The notes under the pieces are model-generated. The model was not told where the DNA came from and ran no database searches. It was given only the letters and a program-made list of their open reading frames with translations. From an uncultured Bacteroidales bacterium (lineage in GTDB: Bacteria; Bacteroidota; Bacteroidia; Bacteroidales; UBA932), in assembly GCA_944322565.1 (NCBI GenBank), contig CALUPG010000008.1:58374-122373 (forward strand): DNA of 64,000 bases, in the 5' to 3' direction. Position numbers and translations under genes: made by a program. Positions 40,180-50,548 of this stretch are shown one piece after another (position 1 is the stretch's first letter; the number at the start of each line of letters is the position of its first letter).

Positions 40180-41127
40180 TCATTCTCCGGAGTTGCATGA
40201 AAGCATCTGCCGGAAATCTATAGGAGCAGCCTTGAACCCGAGTTCCTTTTCTGCCTTGGTGGTATTGTAGTGATTGTTGATCATCAGCATCGTGACATTG
40301 CTTTTGGAAAGTTCAGTCGATATCCCCATCCTGTGGAGCATGTCGCCCAGTGCACCCGCAGCCCTGAGGATGCAATCAGGGACAGTCACAAGCAGAGGAT
40401 GCCTGCCGAGAGCGCCGGCGGCATCTGTAAAGAGTTCCCTGTAGCTGTAGTTCCGGCCAGTTATCAGATAGTTCTCACCGTTGCGGCCCCTGCGGTATGC
40501 GAGCACCATTCCCCGGGCAGCCTCCTGGACATCAATGACATTCTTTCCGCCCTTAGGGCAGAACACCACCGGGGACTTCCGGACCATATTGAAAAGCCTG
40601 TTGGAGCCTTTGTCCGTGCCGTAGCGCCCGGCCATGAAAGTCGGATTGACTATCACTATGTCTATCCGGTCCGTGTACGGCAGTATAAGCCTTTCCGCCT
40701 CGGCCTTGCTGACGGCATAGTGAGAAGCCGTAAAAGGATACATCATCGGCTTGCCTTCGGCGTCTCCATATCCTATGGCATTCGCAGTGCTTACATACAG
40801 AAATCTTTTGAGGCCGTGTGCAACAGCGGCCTTCACGAGATTTTCCGTGGCCTCGACATTCACTTTCCTGAATTTCTCATAGTCATTTTCGCCCTGCGAA
40901 GTCATGGCCGCCACATGAATGATTCCTGAACATCCGTCCATCAGCCGGCCCATGGCCTCAACATCCTTGAAGTCACATTCCGCCAATTCAAGGTTTTCTC
41001 CTCTCGGACCATGGTAACGGCTCAGATTCCTGACAGTGCCGACAACTTCATATCCGTTCTTGAGGAGTTCCCCGATTATATTTGAAGCCAGCATGCCGTT
41101 GGCTCCCGTTACAATTATTCTTTCCAT
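40180..41127 (-). CDS. NAD-dependent epimerase/dehydratase
   Basis: 315 residues of the extended SDR class: GANGMLASNIIGELL at the N-terminus for NAD(P) binding, and catalytic Tyr and Lys in HYAVSKAEAERL. It resembles dihydroflavonol-reductase-like or sugar-epimerase-like enzymes, so it could act on a nucleotide sugar or a small ketone. It is encoded 21 bp after a second SDR, and the two may form a unit. Confidence 0.85.
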   Translation of the reverse strand: MERIIVTGANGMLASNIIGELLKNGYEVVGTVRNLSRYHGPRGENLELAECDFKDVEAMGRLMDGCSGIIHVAAMTSQGENDYEKFRKVNVEATENLVKAAVAHGLKRFLYVSTANAIGYGDAEGKPMMYPFTASHYAVSKAEAERLILPYTDRIDIVIVNPTFMAGRYGTDKGSNRLFNMVRKSPVVFCPKGGKNVIDVQEAARGMVLAYRRGRNGENYLITGRNYSYRELFTDAAGALGRHPLLVTVPDCILRAAGALGDMLHRMGISTELSKSNVTMLMINNHYNTTKAEKELGFKAAPIDFRQMLSCNSGE

Positions 41128-41148
41128 CTGTCTGCTTACGCTATTATT

Positions 41149-41970
41149 CTATATCAGGCCCTGGCATTTCAGTTCATTGGACATCTTCCTTGTCATGACC
41201 GAAGCCCTTATGCCCTCAGGAATTACCTTGAGCAGGCATCTGCTGAATTTGTTGGACAGACCGCATACTATTGTGCCTTTTCTTCTGAACATGCCGTCGA
41301 CGCATTCTTTTGCGACGGTTTCAACAGGGACAGTCAGAAACCTGCCTATCCATCCCTGGCTTCTGATTCTTTCCGCTATATCCGGACGGGTAGCCATAGG
41401 GCCGAGCAATGCCACGCTCACGGATACCGGAGTAGACTTGAGTTCATTCCTGAGTCCGATCGAGAAATACCTGACAAAACACTTTGATGCCGGGTACACA
41501 GTCTTGAATCCGGTCGGAGTAAGAGATGCAAGGGAGGAGATATTCAGGACAAAAGAGCTTTTCCCGTCCATAAGATTGGGCAGAAGCTCATGTGTCATCA
41601 TTGTTGTGGCACAGGCATTCAGGCGGATGATTCCTGTTATGTATCGGACCGATGCCTTCTCAAATATGTCTGTTCCGCCCATTCCGGCGTTGTTGATGAG
41701 AATGCTGACTCTGTATTTCCTGTTGATTTCGGCAGTAAGGTCCATCAGGCTGGACATGTCAGTGAGGTCCGTCTCATAAAAGACGCTGTCGGTGCCTTTT
41801 TCCCGGCACATTGTGCACACATCCTCAAGCCCTTCGCCAGGCAGGGAGATGAGGATGGTGTTTATGCTGCGGGATGCCAATTCAAGAGCGAAGCATTTCC
41901 CCAGGCCGGTACTGGCCCCGGTTATGACCGCATATCCGTCAATACCCGTATTTCCCGTCATATTATTCAT
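41149..41970 (-). CDS. Short-chain dehydrogenase
   Basis: 273 residues from the ATG at 41968-41970; a further frame upstream adds 22 residues without SDR features. Motifs: TGASTGLG, NNAG, Ser in ISSLAS, and YPASK (Tyr-x3-Lys). It is closest in look to DltE-like/classical oxidoreductases acting on lipids or ketones; the substrate is unknown. It is followed 21 bp later by the epimerase gene. Confidence 0.85.
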   Translation of the reverse strand: MNNMTGNTGIDGYAVITGASTGLGKCFALELASRSINTILISLPGEGLEDVCTMCREKGTDSVFYETDLTDMSSLMDLTAEINRKYRVSILINNAGMGGTDIFEKASVRYITGIIRLNACATTMMTHELLPNLMDGKSSFVLNISSLASLTPTGFKTVYPASKCFVRYFSIGLRNELKSTPVSVSVALLGPMATRPDIAERIRSQGWIGRFLTVPVETVAKECVDGMFRRKGTIVCGLSNKFSRCLLKVIPEGIRASVMTRKMSNELKCQGLI

Positions 41971-42074
41971 CAAATAACTTTGCATGCCTGTGTCATGGAC
42001 GGCATGTCCGGACATCAATTTTAAAAAATCTGACAAAAGTATATAAAACCGGACAAAAATAGCATAAATTGCCC

Positions 42075-42315
42075 TTATATCAAAATCACTTGCCTGAGAC
42101 CTGTGCCCACAGTCGAAGAGACTACGGACAGTCTTCCCGAAATATGCTTCACCAGCACCTCCGTAAGGCTCTGCAGCATCCCGCTTCCGGTCAGAAGGCC
42201 TCCGAATGTCACAGAGCAGACAATCAGGAAGACTGTACTGAGCATGCCTGTCATTCCGCGTGTCGCTATCAGCGAATCTATGTCCGGATTGCCTGTGCTG
42301 ACGGCAGTCCTTGCT
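42075..42315 (-). pseudogene. Internal remnant of an NhaC-type Na+/H+ antiporter
   Basis: I translated the minus strand of this 309-bp gap. The frame ending at a TAA (42075-42077) reads GNPDIDSLIATRGMTGMLST, then VFLIVCSVTFGGLLTGSGML, then QSLTEVLVKHISGRLSVVSS. This is the middle of NhaC antiporters (the RGGMxxMxxT...FGGxxxxTGML region). Both the N-terminal and C-terminal parts are missing: about 80 of roughly 480 residues remain. There is no start codon of its own in a sensible place. It is a decayed fragment between the SDR and MFS genes. Confidence 0.65.
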
Positions 42316-42344
42316 TTTCTTTGATTTAATAAATTTACAAGACC

Positions 42345-43523
42345 TTACCTGAGCTTGTTGTGCTCAAAATGCGATCTGACATAACAGAAGAACCAGACCA
42401 CCCCGGCTGCATTGACGGCAAGTGCAGCCCAGAAAGCGCTGTGGTACCCGAAATGTTCAGACAGCATGCCTCCGAAGAGTACTCCGAGCCCCACGCCGGC
42501 ATCCCATGAAGTGAGTATGGACGAATTTGCGGTGCCTCTCTGGCTGTTCCCTGCCAGATTGATGAACATGTTCTGAAAAGCCGGATACATGTGTCCGTTG
42601 CCGAGTCCTATGATAAAGGCCGAGGCATAATATCCGACAGGATTGTGTACTGCGGCAAAAATCAGATATCCGCAAAGCGAGGCGACGCATCCTACGGCAG
42701 CATTGTAGCTGACCCTGTTCTCCCGCAGCGCCTTGGCTCCGGTCAATCTGGAGACAATCAGCCCTACAGCGAACAGAGTGAAAAATATTCCGGTTCCGCC
42801 CGTCATTCCAAGTTCTTCCTTGCCGTAAATGGCCACATATGTGGACACCACCCCGTAGCTGAATGAATAACAAATCATTGAAAGCGCCTCACTCCAGCCT
42901 TTCAGCAAAAAGAACCGGTCAAGGGAAATCACCTGCTTTTCCGGACGAAATTCTCTCGGAGAAAGTTTTACAGAAGCGTCTATGAGCAGGCCCGCGAAGG
43001 AAAATGCCGTAGAAATCCAGAAAAGAGCCTGGAAATTGCCGCTGAAAGCATGCAGCAGATATATCGCAAGAACAGGGCCGAGGGCGGTTGCAAGATTGTT
43101 GCTGAGACCATAGTATCCGATTCCTTCCGTCCGTCTTGATGACGGGAGCACATCTATCGCCACAGTGCTTGCCGCTACGGTAGTAGCCCCGAACGGAGCA
43201 CCATGCAAAGTCCTGAATATCGTGAACATTGTCAGCGAGCCGGCGACTATGTATCCGAAAAACAGCAGGAAGAAAAAGAAATTGCACACCATCAGCACTG
43301 CCTTCCTGGGACAATTGTCCACAACATAGCCGCTGAAAGGCCTTATCATCAGAGCCACAAGCGTATACCCTGCAAGAGCCATCCCAATCGTGTCATTTGC
43401 CGCCCCGAATCTTTCGCTCAGATACAGGGGAAGCAGCGGCACAATCAGCGTAAACGAGAAGTTGAGCAGGAAATTTCCTGTCCAAATCTTGAGATAATTG
43501 CTGTTCCAAAGTTTATCTGCCAT
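42345..43523 (-). CDS. MFS transporter
   Basis: 392 residues from the ATG at 43521-43523; a TTG extends it slightly. Twelve hydrophobic segments with MFS loop motifs (RPFSGYVVDNCPRKAVL after helix 2; RTEGIGYYGLSNNLATALGP in the middle). It resembles drug/arabinose-efflux-type permeases (YfcJ-like); the substrate is unknown. It lies 121 bp downstream of gap, with the gap terminator between them. Confidence 0.87.
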   Translation of the reverse strand: MADKLWNSNYLKIWTGNFLLNFSFTLIVPLLPLYLSERFGAANDTIGMALAGYTLVALMIRPFSGYVVDNCPRKAVLMVCNFFFFLLFFGYIVAGSLTMFTIFRTLHGAPFGATTVAASTVAIDVLPSSRRTEGIGYYGLSNNLATALGPVLAIYLLHAFSGNFQALFWISTAFSFAGLLIDASVKLSPREFRPEKQVISLDRFFLLKGWSEALSMICYSFSYGVVSTYVAIYGKEELGMTGGTGIFFTLFAVGLIVSRLTGAKALRENRVSYNAAVGCVASLCGYLIFAAVHNPVGYYASAFIIGLGNGHMYPAFQNMFINLAGNSQRGTANSSILTSWDAGVGLGVLFGGMLSEHFGYHSAFWAALAVNAAGVVWFFCYVRSHFEHNKLR

Positions 43524-43584
43524 CACCAATACTGCCAAAGCGGGCGCAAAGATACAAAATAAAACATTCCGGGAGCGGTCAAGA

Positions 43585-43619
43585 CAAAAAAAGCAGGACT
43601 GCCGAGAGGCAGCCCTGCA
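43585..43619 (-). terminator. gap terminator
   Basis: On the minus strand GCAGG(G)CTGCC and GGCAG(T)CCTGC pair around a 5-nt loop, followed by TTTTTTT. It lies about 25 bp past the gap stop codon. Confidence 0.85.
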
Positions 43620-43643
43620 TATGGAATACTGAGGTATCCGGAA

Positions 43644-44654
<1,011 letters not shown>

Positions 44655-44744
44655 TTAAAAGTAAACAAATTTTCAGCTACTCTGAATAAATAATTTCTGT
44701 TTCCGGCGCCTTATGCCTGCAAAAACGGTGCAAAAATAAATAAA

Positions 44745-44770
44745 ATAATGAATATTCCACCATATTTGTC
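44745..44770 (-). promoter_or_regulatory. Shared 26-bp upstream element, gap copy
   Basis: 25 of 26 bases are identical to 46891-46916 upstream of fbp. It contains the palindrome GAATATTC and ends 7 bp upstream of the gap -7 box, where a regulator or alternative promoter element would sit. Confidence 0.6.
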
Positions 44771-44853
44771 ACAAAATAAAAATAATGCGACAATTTGGCA
44801 GTACCATTGTCTGCCATCCGGTATCATCCTCTGTCAAAGAGACAATAACATTC

Positions 44854-46839
44854 TCATATCCTTTCCTTGATGATTCCGGCGCGATAAGCCTGAAGCAGTT
44901 TTTTCAGGTCCTCGATCTGGACCATGAGTTCCCTTCCCTTGTCTGTGTCCTTGACCAGCATGCGCTGGCTGCTCAGTTCCACAAGCTGTGTGGTGGACTT
45001 GATGTCCTGTCCCTCCTCGACCGCCTCCTGGGCAGATGAGAACGGCTCATGCTGCACAAGCTGGAATCCTCTCGAATGGTATACGAGAGTATATCCGGCT
45101 ATCCCCGTCTCGGAATAGTATGCCCGCGAGAATCCGCCGTCGATGACCATGAGTTTTCCGTTGGCCCTCACCGGCTTCTCGCCCTTTGCGGCCTTCACCG
45201 GGACATGCCCGTTGATGATATGCCGGTGCGTGCCCCTGACGCCGAACTCGTCGAGAATCCTGTCGCAGACTTCTTCATTGTCGCGAAGAGTATAGTAGGC
45301 GCCCTTTTCCTCCTTGTGCATTTCCCTGTCCACGAGAAAATACCGCTCAAATGTGGCCATCTTGCTCTTGTCGAACGCCGGAGAGTTACGGCCGCACCAC
45401 AGATACCACATGTAATCCACGGCAAAGCTCTTTTCCGGAGAGGTCTTCTCGGCAAAGTAGGCCATCCGCACAAGCTGCCCGACCCTGTCCAGGAGTTCTT
45501 TTCCCTTGTATTTTTTCCCGAGAATAACGACTTCCCTGAGGGTACCGTCCTGGTTGAGCGGCATGGAGGCGTGGAACAGCAGATTGGAATTGCATACATT
45601 ATACATGCATCCGTACCTGAAAATACATTTGATATGCCGGCGGAGCTTCTCGCTTCTGGTGAATGACTCATGCAGCTTGGCCACCACAGCCTTTTCTTCC
45701 GGGGTAAGCCTGTACGGATCATCGGGACAGACTGTCGGAAAGAAGCACGAAATCATCTCATAATCCCTGCCGTCCATCACGAATACTTTCCGCTGCCTGT
45801 CAATATGCTCCAGCAGAAGACGATCCTCCATCCCGAACTCGGGGCGGCGGCGGATAATCTCAGCCTCAAGCTTGAACTGAATGACACTCACAGCCTTATG
45901 CATCTGAGCCAGAAGACGCAATGTCTTTTCGTCAATATGGACATTTTCATCTTCCACCCTCGGTCCGAATGAAGTGCACGGGTCATCCGCATATGTTTCC
46001 ATGGCAAATGTCGCCAGAGGCAGGAGATTTATTCCGTATCCGTCCTCAAGGACAGAATGGTTGGCATAGCGCATTGCAAGCCTGAGGACATTGGCGATGC
46101 AGGCATCGTTCCCGGAGGCTGCGCCCATCCAGAGAATGTCATGGTTGCCCCACTGGATGTCAAAATTATGATAGTTGCACAGGATGTCCATGATGATGTG
46201 CGGTCCCGGCCCCCTGTCGAATATGTCTCCGAGAATGTGCAGTGAATCAATCGTAAGCCTCTGAATCAGATTGCACATCGTGATGATGAAGTCGTCGGCC
46301 CTCAATGTGTCGATGATAGTACTGACTATGACATTGATATATGCCTGCTTGTTGGGGTCGGCGCTGCTTTCGTGCAGAAGTTCCTGTATTATGTATGAGA
46401 ATTCTTCCGGAAGAGCCTTGCGGACCTTGGACCTGGTATATTTCGAAGATACATTCTGGCACACCTTGACAAGTCTGTTCAGAGTGACTCTGTACCATGA
46501 CTCCATATCCTGGACATTCTCCCTTACCAGCTGGAGCTTCTGTTCGGGATAATATATGAGGGTGCAGAGCTCTTTCTTCCCGGACCTGGAAAGAGAACTG
46601 CCGAAGATTTCGTCCACCTTTCTCCTGATTGCGCCGGAAGCATTCCGGAGCACATGCTGGAAAGCTTCATGCTCCCCGTGAAGATCAGCCAGAAAATGTT
46701 CCGTACCCTTGGGCAGATTAAGTATTGCCTCAAGATTGATGATTTCGGTACTGGCTGCCGCGATGCTCGGGAAGCGCAGTGACAGCAGTTCCAGATAACG
46801 CGAATCCTCCTTAAGAACTTCTTCGGATATTCTTTCCAT
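44854..46839 (-). CDS. fbp: Fructose-1,6-bisphosphatase class III
   Basis: 661 residues, close to the Firmicutes class III enzyme in length and layout. It is a metallophosphoesterase: FLADLHGEHEAF, GDIFDRGPGPH, WGNHDILWMGAA, INGHVPVKAAKGEKP and the final metal-site stretch VIDGGFSRAYY are visible. It hydrolyses fructose 1,6-bisphosphate, committing carbon to gluconeogenesis. It lies upstream of gap on the same strand, separated by 211 bp, with its own promoter-like region that repeats the gap element. Confidence 0.95.
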   Translation of the reverse strand: MERISEEVLKEDSRYLELLSLRFPSIAAASTEIINLEAILNLPKGTEHFLADLHGEHEAFQHVLRNASGAIRRKVDEIFGSSLSRSGKKELCTLIYYPEQKLQLVRENVQDMESWYRVTLNRLVKVCQNVSSKYTRSKVRKALPEEFSYIIQELLHESSADPNKQAYINVIVSTIIDTLRADDFIITMCNLIQRLTIDSLHILGDIFDRGPGPHIIMDILCNYHNFDIQWGNHDILWMGAASGNDACIANVLRLAMRYANHSVLEDGYGINLLPLATFAMETYADDPCTSFGPRVEDENVHIDEKTLRLLAQMHKAVSVIQFKLEAEIIRRRPEFGMEDRLLLEHIDRQRKVFVMDGRDYEMISCFFPTVCPDDPYRLTPEEKAVVAKLHESFTRSEKLRRHIKCIFRYGCMYNVCNSNLLFHASMPLNQDGTLREVVILGKKYKGKELLDRVGQLVRMAYFAEKTSPEKSFAVDYMWYLWCGRNSPAFDKSKMATFERYFLVDREMHKEEKGAYYTLRDNEEVCDRILDEFGVRGTHRHIINGHVPVKAAKGEKPVRANGKLMVIDGGFSRAYYSETGIAGYTLVYHSRGFQLVQHEPFSSAQEAVEEGQDIKSTTQLVELSSQRMLVKDTDKGRELMVQIEDLKKLLQAYRAGIIKERI

Positions 46840-46862
46840 AAGCCAAACCTGTTTTCTTGAAA

Positions 46863-46870
46863 CAAAGATA
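46863..46870 (-). promoter_or_regulatory. -7 box for fbp
   Basis: The minus strand reads TATCTTTG, matching TAnnTTTG, 24 bp before the fbp start codon. The repeated element lies 20 bp further upstream. Confidence 0.45.
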
Positions 46871-46890
46871 AAGATAATAGAAATAAAAAG

Positions 46891-46916
46891 ATAATGAATA
46901 TTCCACTATATTTGTC
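46891..46916 (-). promoter_or_regulatory. Shared 26-bp upstream element, fbp copy
   Basis: Near-identical partner of 44745-44770, with the GAATATTC palindrome. On the plus strand its right end includes TATATTTG (46907-46914), a -7 box suitable for surE, so the element sits in the fbp/surE divergent control region. Confidence 0.6.
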
Positions 46917-46939
46917 TCCGGAAAACGATAGGACGCCAG

Positions 46940-47806
46940 ATGGAGATTTTAATTACGAATGACGACGGATACCAGGCCAAGGGAATCAGGGTCCTGGCAG
47001 AAATAATGAAAAGATTCGGCAGTGTCACTGTCATAGCACCGAAAAAGCACCAGTCAGGCATGTCAATGGCCGTATCACTGGGACTCAAGCAGATAGCATA
47101 CAGAAAACTGACAGAAGAAGGACCGGATGCGCCCGAGAACGGAAATGTGTCATGGGCCTATCTTGACGCCACTCCTGCAAGCTGTGTCAAATTCGGGCTC
47201 AATACCTGCTTCCTTGACAGGTTTCCGGACGTCGTGGTGTCCGGCATCAACCACGGGTCAAACGCCTCCACGGCATCATGCTATTCGGGGACCCTTGGAG
47301 CGGCACAGGAAGCCGCCCTCAACGGCATTCCCGCCATTGGCGTATCCCTGTCCACACTGGATCCGGAAGCTGACTTTTCAGCAGTGGAAAAATATTTCCC
47401 TGACATCTTCAGAATGATAATGGAAAATCTTCCGGAGAGAAAGGGCATATACTATAATGTCAATTTCCCGGATATCCCTGCCGATGAGATAAAGGGCATC
47501 CGTGCAGGCCACCAGGGCAGCGGAAGATGGATAAAGGAATTCTATCCGTGGAATCCTGACATCTACGGCAGATACGGCATCACGCCGGAAATGCTCGGAC
47601 AGAAGAGCGAGCCGGAGTGCGAGGACGGAGAGACGCTCTATGTGATGGCAGGCGAATATGTTGACGGACAGGACAATGACTTCAGGTCTGACCACTGGCT
47701 GATGAAGGAAGGCTATATCTCAATAGTCGCGCACAATATAGACACCACAGACCGGGAGGAGGTCTCAAGGCTTGAATCTTCAGGCATCGACACGGACTTC
47801 CATTAA
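46940..47806 (+). CDS. surE: 5'/3'-nucleotidase SurE
   Basis: 288 residues. Metal-binding ILITNDDGY at the N-terminus, then KKHQSGMSMAVSL, SGINHGSNA and YSGTLGAAQEAALNGIPAIG, all SurE hallmarks. It removes phosphate from nucleoside monophosphates. A surE-lpxB order is known in Bacteroidales; here the stop overlaps the lpxB start by one base (TAATG). Confidence 0.95.
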   Translation: MEILITNDDGYQAKGIRVLAEIMKRFGSVTVIAPKKHQSGMSMAVSLGLKQIAYRKLTEEGPDAPENGNVSWAYLDATPASCVKFGLNTCFLDRFPDVVVSGINHGSNASTASCYSGTLGAAQEAALNGIPAIGVSLSTLDPEADFSAVEKYFPDIFRMIMENLPERKGIYYNVNFPDIPADEIKGIRAGHQGSGRWIKEFYPWNPDIYGRYGITPEMLGQKSEPECEDGETLYVMAGEYVDGQDNDFRSDHWLMKEGYISIVAHNIDTTDREEVSRLESSGIDTDFH

Positions 47807-50532
47807 TGACAGGATTCATGAGATACTATATAATTGCAGGAGAAGCATCAGGAGACCTTCACGGCTCCAATCTTATGAAAGGCCTGTACTCCGAAGACCC
47901 GCACGCAGTGATAAGGTTCTGGGGAGGCGACCTGATGGACAAAGTATTCAAAGAAAACCATCCGGTGCCGGGAAACGGAATGACGCATGACACCCGGCAG
48001 ACGCCCTGCAAGACCGAGACCGGAGACAGTCCCGGTTCAGAAAAGCACGGGGAGGGCCTCGTCCGCCATTACAGGGAAGGCGCAATCATGGGATTCTGGG
48101 AAGTTTTCACCCATGCCTCCAGGCTCCTCGGCAACATAAAGTTCTGCAAGAAGGACATCCTGAGGTTCCGGCCCGATGCCGTGATTCTCATTGACTATCC
48201 GGGATTCAATTTCAAGATAGCGGAATTTGCCCACAGGCACGGGCTTAAGGTATTCTACTATATTGCACCGAAAGTATGGGCGTCGAGGGAGGGCAGAATC
48301 AGGAAACTCAAGGAATATGTTGACAAGCTGTTCATAGTATTCCCTTTTGAAATACCGTATTTCAGAAACAAGGGGGTGGATTTCATCTACAGGGGCAACC
48401 CTCTTGTCGACGCCATAGACGACTCGAAGGCGGCCAATGAGAGCCGGCAGGACTTCCTGCAGCGCAATAATTTGCCGGACAAGCCGATAATCGCCATGCT
48501 CGCCGGATCAAGAAAAGGGGAAATCAGCACAATGATGCCTGTCCTGACTGAATTTGCCTGCAGGATGGCCTCTCTCCCCCGCTACCGGGACTGGCAGTTC
48601 ATAATAGCAGGTGCCCCGGCAAGGTCGATGGATGACTATGAGCCGTGGCTGCAGAAGCTGAAGGCAGAGGGCACAGGAGATGGTGCAGGAGATGGTGCAG
48701 GCTCAGCCCCGGGCATTCCTGACATCAAGGTCATTTTCGGCCAGACGCAGAAAATAGTCAGGAATGCTGAGGCGGCAGTGGTCAATTCCGGCACGGCCTC
48801 TCTGGAGACGGCTCTTCTCGGCACCCCGCAGGCAGTGGGATTCATCATGGGAAGCAGAATCACATACGCCATCGCCCGGAAAATAGTCAAAGTCAAATTC
48901 ATAAGCCTCGGAAACCTGATTGCCGACAGGCTTGTGTTCAAGGAATTCATCCAGGATGACTGCAATGCGGACAATCTTGTCAAGGAAATCCGTTCTCTCA
49001 TTGAAGACGGGGCACGCAGAGAGGAAATGCTCGAGGGATACAGGGAAATCCGCAAGGCTCTCGGGGGCAAGGGAGCATCCTCTGCAGTAGCCAGGGAAAT
49101 GACTGCACTGCTGAAGAACTACAACCCGGCATCCGGCAAGGCCGGGGAATTCATCTGCGAGAAGGAAATACTCGACACTATTGAATACGCCAGGATACAC
49201 AAGAACGACCGGAAGCTCATTGAAAGCATTCTTGACAAGGCGGAAGAATGCCGTGGACTGGACCACAGGGAGGCTGCGGTGCTGATGGAATGCGACGAGC
49301 CTGACCTTCTGGAAAGGATGTTCAGCCTGGCAAAGGAACTGAAACAAAGGCTATACGGCAACAGAATCGTGCTGTTTGCCCCGCTGTATCTCTCCGACTG
49401 GTGTGTCAACGGATGCACATACTGTCCATATCATGCCCGGAACACCCATATCCCGAGGAAAAAGCTTTCCCAGGAAGAAATCAGGAAAGAAGTGACGGCC
49501 CTGCAGGACATGGGGCACAAACGCCTCGCCATTGAGGCCGGGGAAGACCCCGTGCACAACCCCATCGGGTATATACTTGAGTCCATCGGCACAATCTACG
49601 GCACGCATCACCGCAACGGGGCCATACGCAGGGTGAATGTCAACATTGCCGCCACCACCGTGGAAAACTACAGAAAACTGAAAGATGCAGGAATCGGCAC
49701 ATACATCCTGTTCCAGGAGACATACAACAGGAAGAATTATGAAGTCCTGCATCCTTCCGGGCCGAAAAGCGACTATGAATGGCATACCGAAGCCATGGAC
49801 AGGGCCATGGAGGGAGGAATAAACGATGTGGGAATCGGCGTGCTTTTCGGGCTTGACACATGGAGATATGACCTGACCGGCCTGCTCATGCATGCGGAGC
49901 ACCTTGAGGCGAAGTTCGGAGTCGGGCCGCACACAATCAGTGTCCCCCGCATCTGCCCTGCCGGCGACATCGACACCCGGGACTTTCCGAATGCAGTCCC
50001 GGACGAGATTTTCTGCAGAATAGTCGCCGTAATACGGCTTGCCGTACCATATACAGGCATGATAATATCAACGAGGGAGTCTGAGAAAGTCCGGGCCGAA
50101 GTACTCGCTCTGGGCATCTCGCAGATCAGCGGCGGCTCAAGGACGAGCGTCGGGGGATACTCCTCTGAAGGACAGGATGAGGACACTGCCCAGTTTGACA
50201 TCAGTGACAGGAGATCACTGGACGAAGTGGTGGGCTGGCTGCTTGAGCTGGGATATATCCCGAGCTTCTGCACCGCATGCTATCGGGAAGGGCGCACCGG
50301 AGACCGCTTCATGTCCCTGGTAAAGCAAGGCAAGATAGCCGACTGCTGTCAGCCGAATGCCCTGATGACCCTGATGGAATATCTTCAGGACTATGCCTCG
50401 CCCCAGACAAAGGCCAGGGGAATGGAGGCAATAAACCGGGAACTGGAAAACATCGGCAGCCCGAAAGTCCGTGAGCTCACGGAAAAACACCTCGGAGAAA
50501 TCATCGGAGGGCAGAGAGACTTCCGGTTCTGA
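47806..50532 (+). CDS. lpxB-hydG: LpxB-HydG fusion: lipid-A-disaccharide synthase joined to H-cluster maturase
   Basis: One uninterrupted frame of 908 codons. Residues 1-437 are a whole LpxB: MRYYIIAGEASGDLHGSNLM, YYIAPKVWASREGR, VNSGTASLETALLGTPQ and the normal helical end (GYREIRKALGGKGASSAVA). After about 10 residues (NYNPASGKAGE), residues 447-908 are a whole HydG: FICEKEILDTIEYARI, radical SAM cluster Cys533/Cys537/Cys540 (CVNGCTYC), and the C-terminal CX2CX22C auxiliary cluster (Cys822, Cys825, Cys848). LpxB condenses lipid X and UDP-diacyl-GlcN at the membrane; HydG splits tyrosine to make CO/CN for the [FeFe] H-cluster. No stop or obvious ribosome site separates them. An ATG at 47818 is an alternative start. 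LpxB also carries inserts (residues 52-85 and 286-297). Confidence 0.9.
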   Translation: MTGFMRYYIIAGEASGDLHGSNLMKGLYSEDPHAVIRFWGGDLMDKVFKENHPVPGNGMTHDTRQTPCKTETGDSPGSEKHGEGLVRHYREGAIMGFWEVFTHASRLLGNIKFCKKDILRFRPDAVILIDYPGFNFKIAEFAHRHGLKVFYYIAPKVWASREGRIRKLKEYVDKLFIVFPFEIPYFRNKGVDFIYRGNPLVDAIDDSKAANESRQDFLQRNNLPDKPIIAMLAGSRKGEISTMMPVLTEFACRMASLPRYRDWQFIIAGAPARSMDDYEPWLQKLKAEGTGDGAGDGAGSAPGIPDIKVIFGQTQKIVRNAEAAVVNSGTASLETALLGTPQAVGFIMGSRITYAIARKIVKVKFISLGNLIADRLVFKEFIQDDCNADNLVKEIRSLIEDGARREEMLEGYREIRKALGGKGASSAVAREMTALLKNYNPASGKAGEFICEKEILDTIEYARIHKNDRKLIESILDKAEECRGLDHREAAVLMECDEPDLLERMFSLAKELKQRLYGNRIVLFAPLYLSDWCVNGCTYCPYHARNTHIPRKKLSQEEIRKEVTALQDMGHKRLAIEAGEDPVHNPIGYILESIGTIYGTHHRNGAIRRVNVNIAATTVENYRKLKDAGIGTYILFQETYNRKNYEVLHPSGPKSDYEWHTEAMDRAMEGGINDVGIGVLFGLDTWRYDLTGLLMHAEHLEAKFGVGPHTISVPRICPAGDIDTRDFPNAVPDEIFCRIVAVIRLAVPYTGMIISTRESEKVRAEVLALGISQISGGSRTSVGGYSSEGQDEDTAQFDISDRRSLDEVVGWLLELGYIPSFCTACYREGRTGDRFMSLVKQGKIADCCQPNALMTLMEYLQDYASPQTKARGMEAINRELENIGSPKVRELTEKHLGEIIGGQRDFRF

Positions 50533-50548
50533 AATTACAACTGGCATT

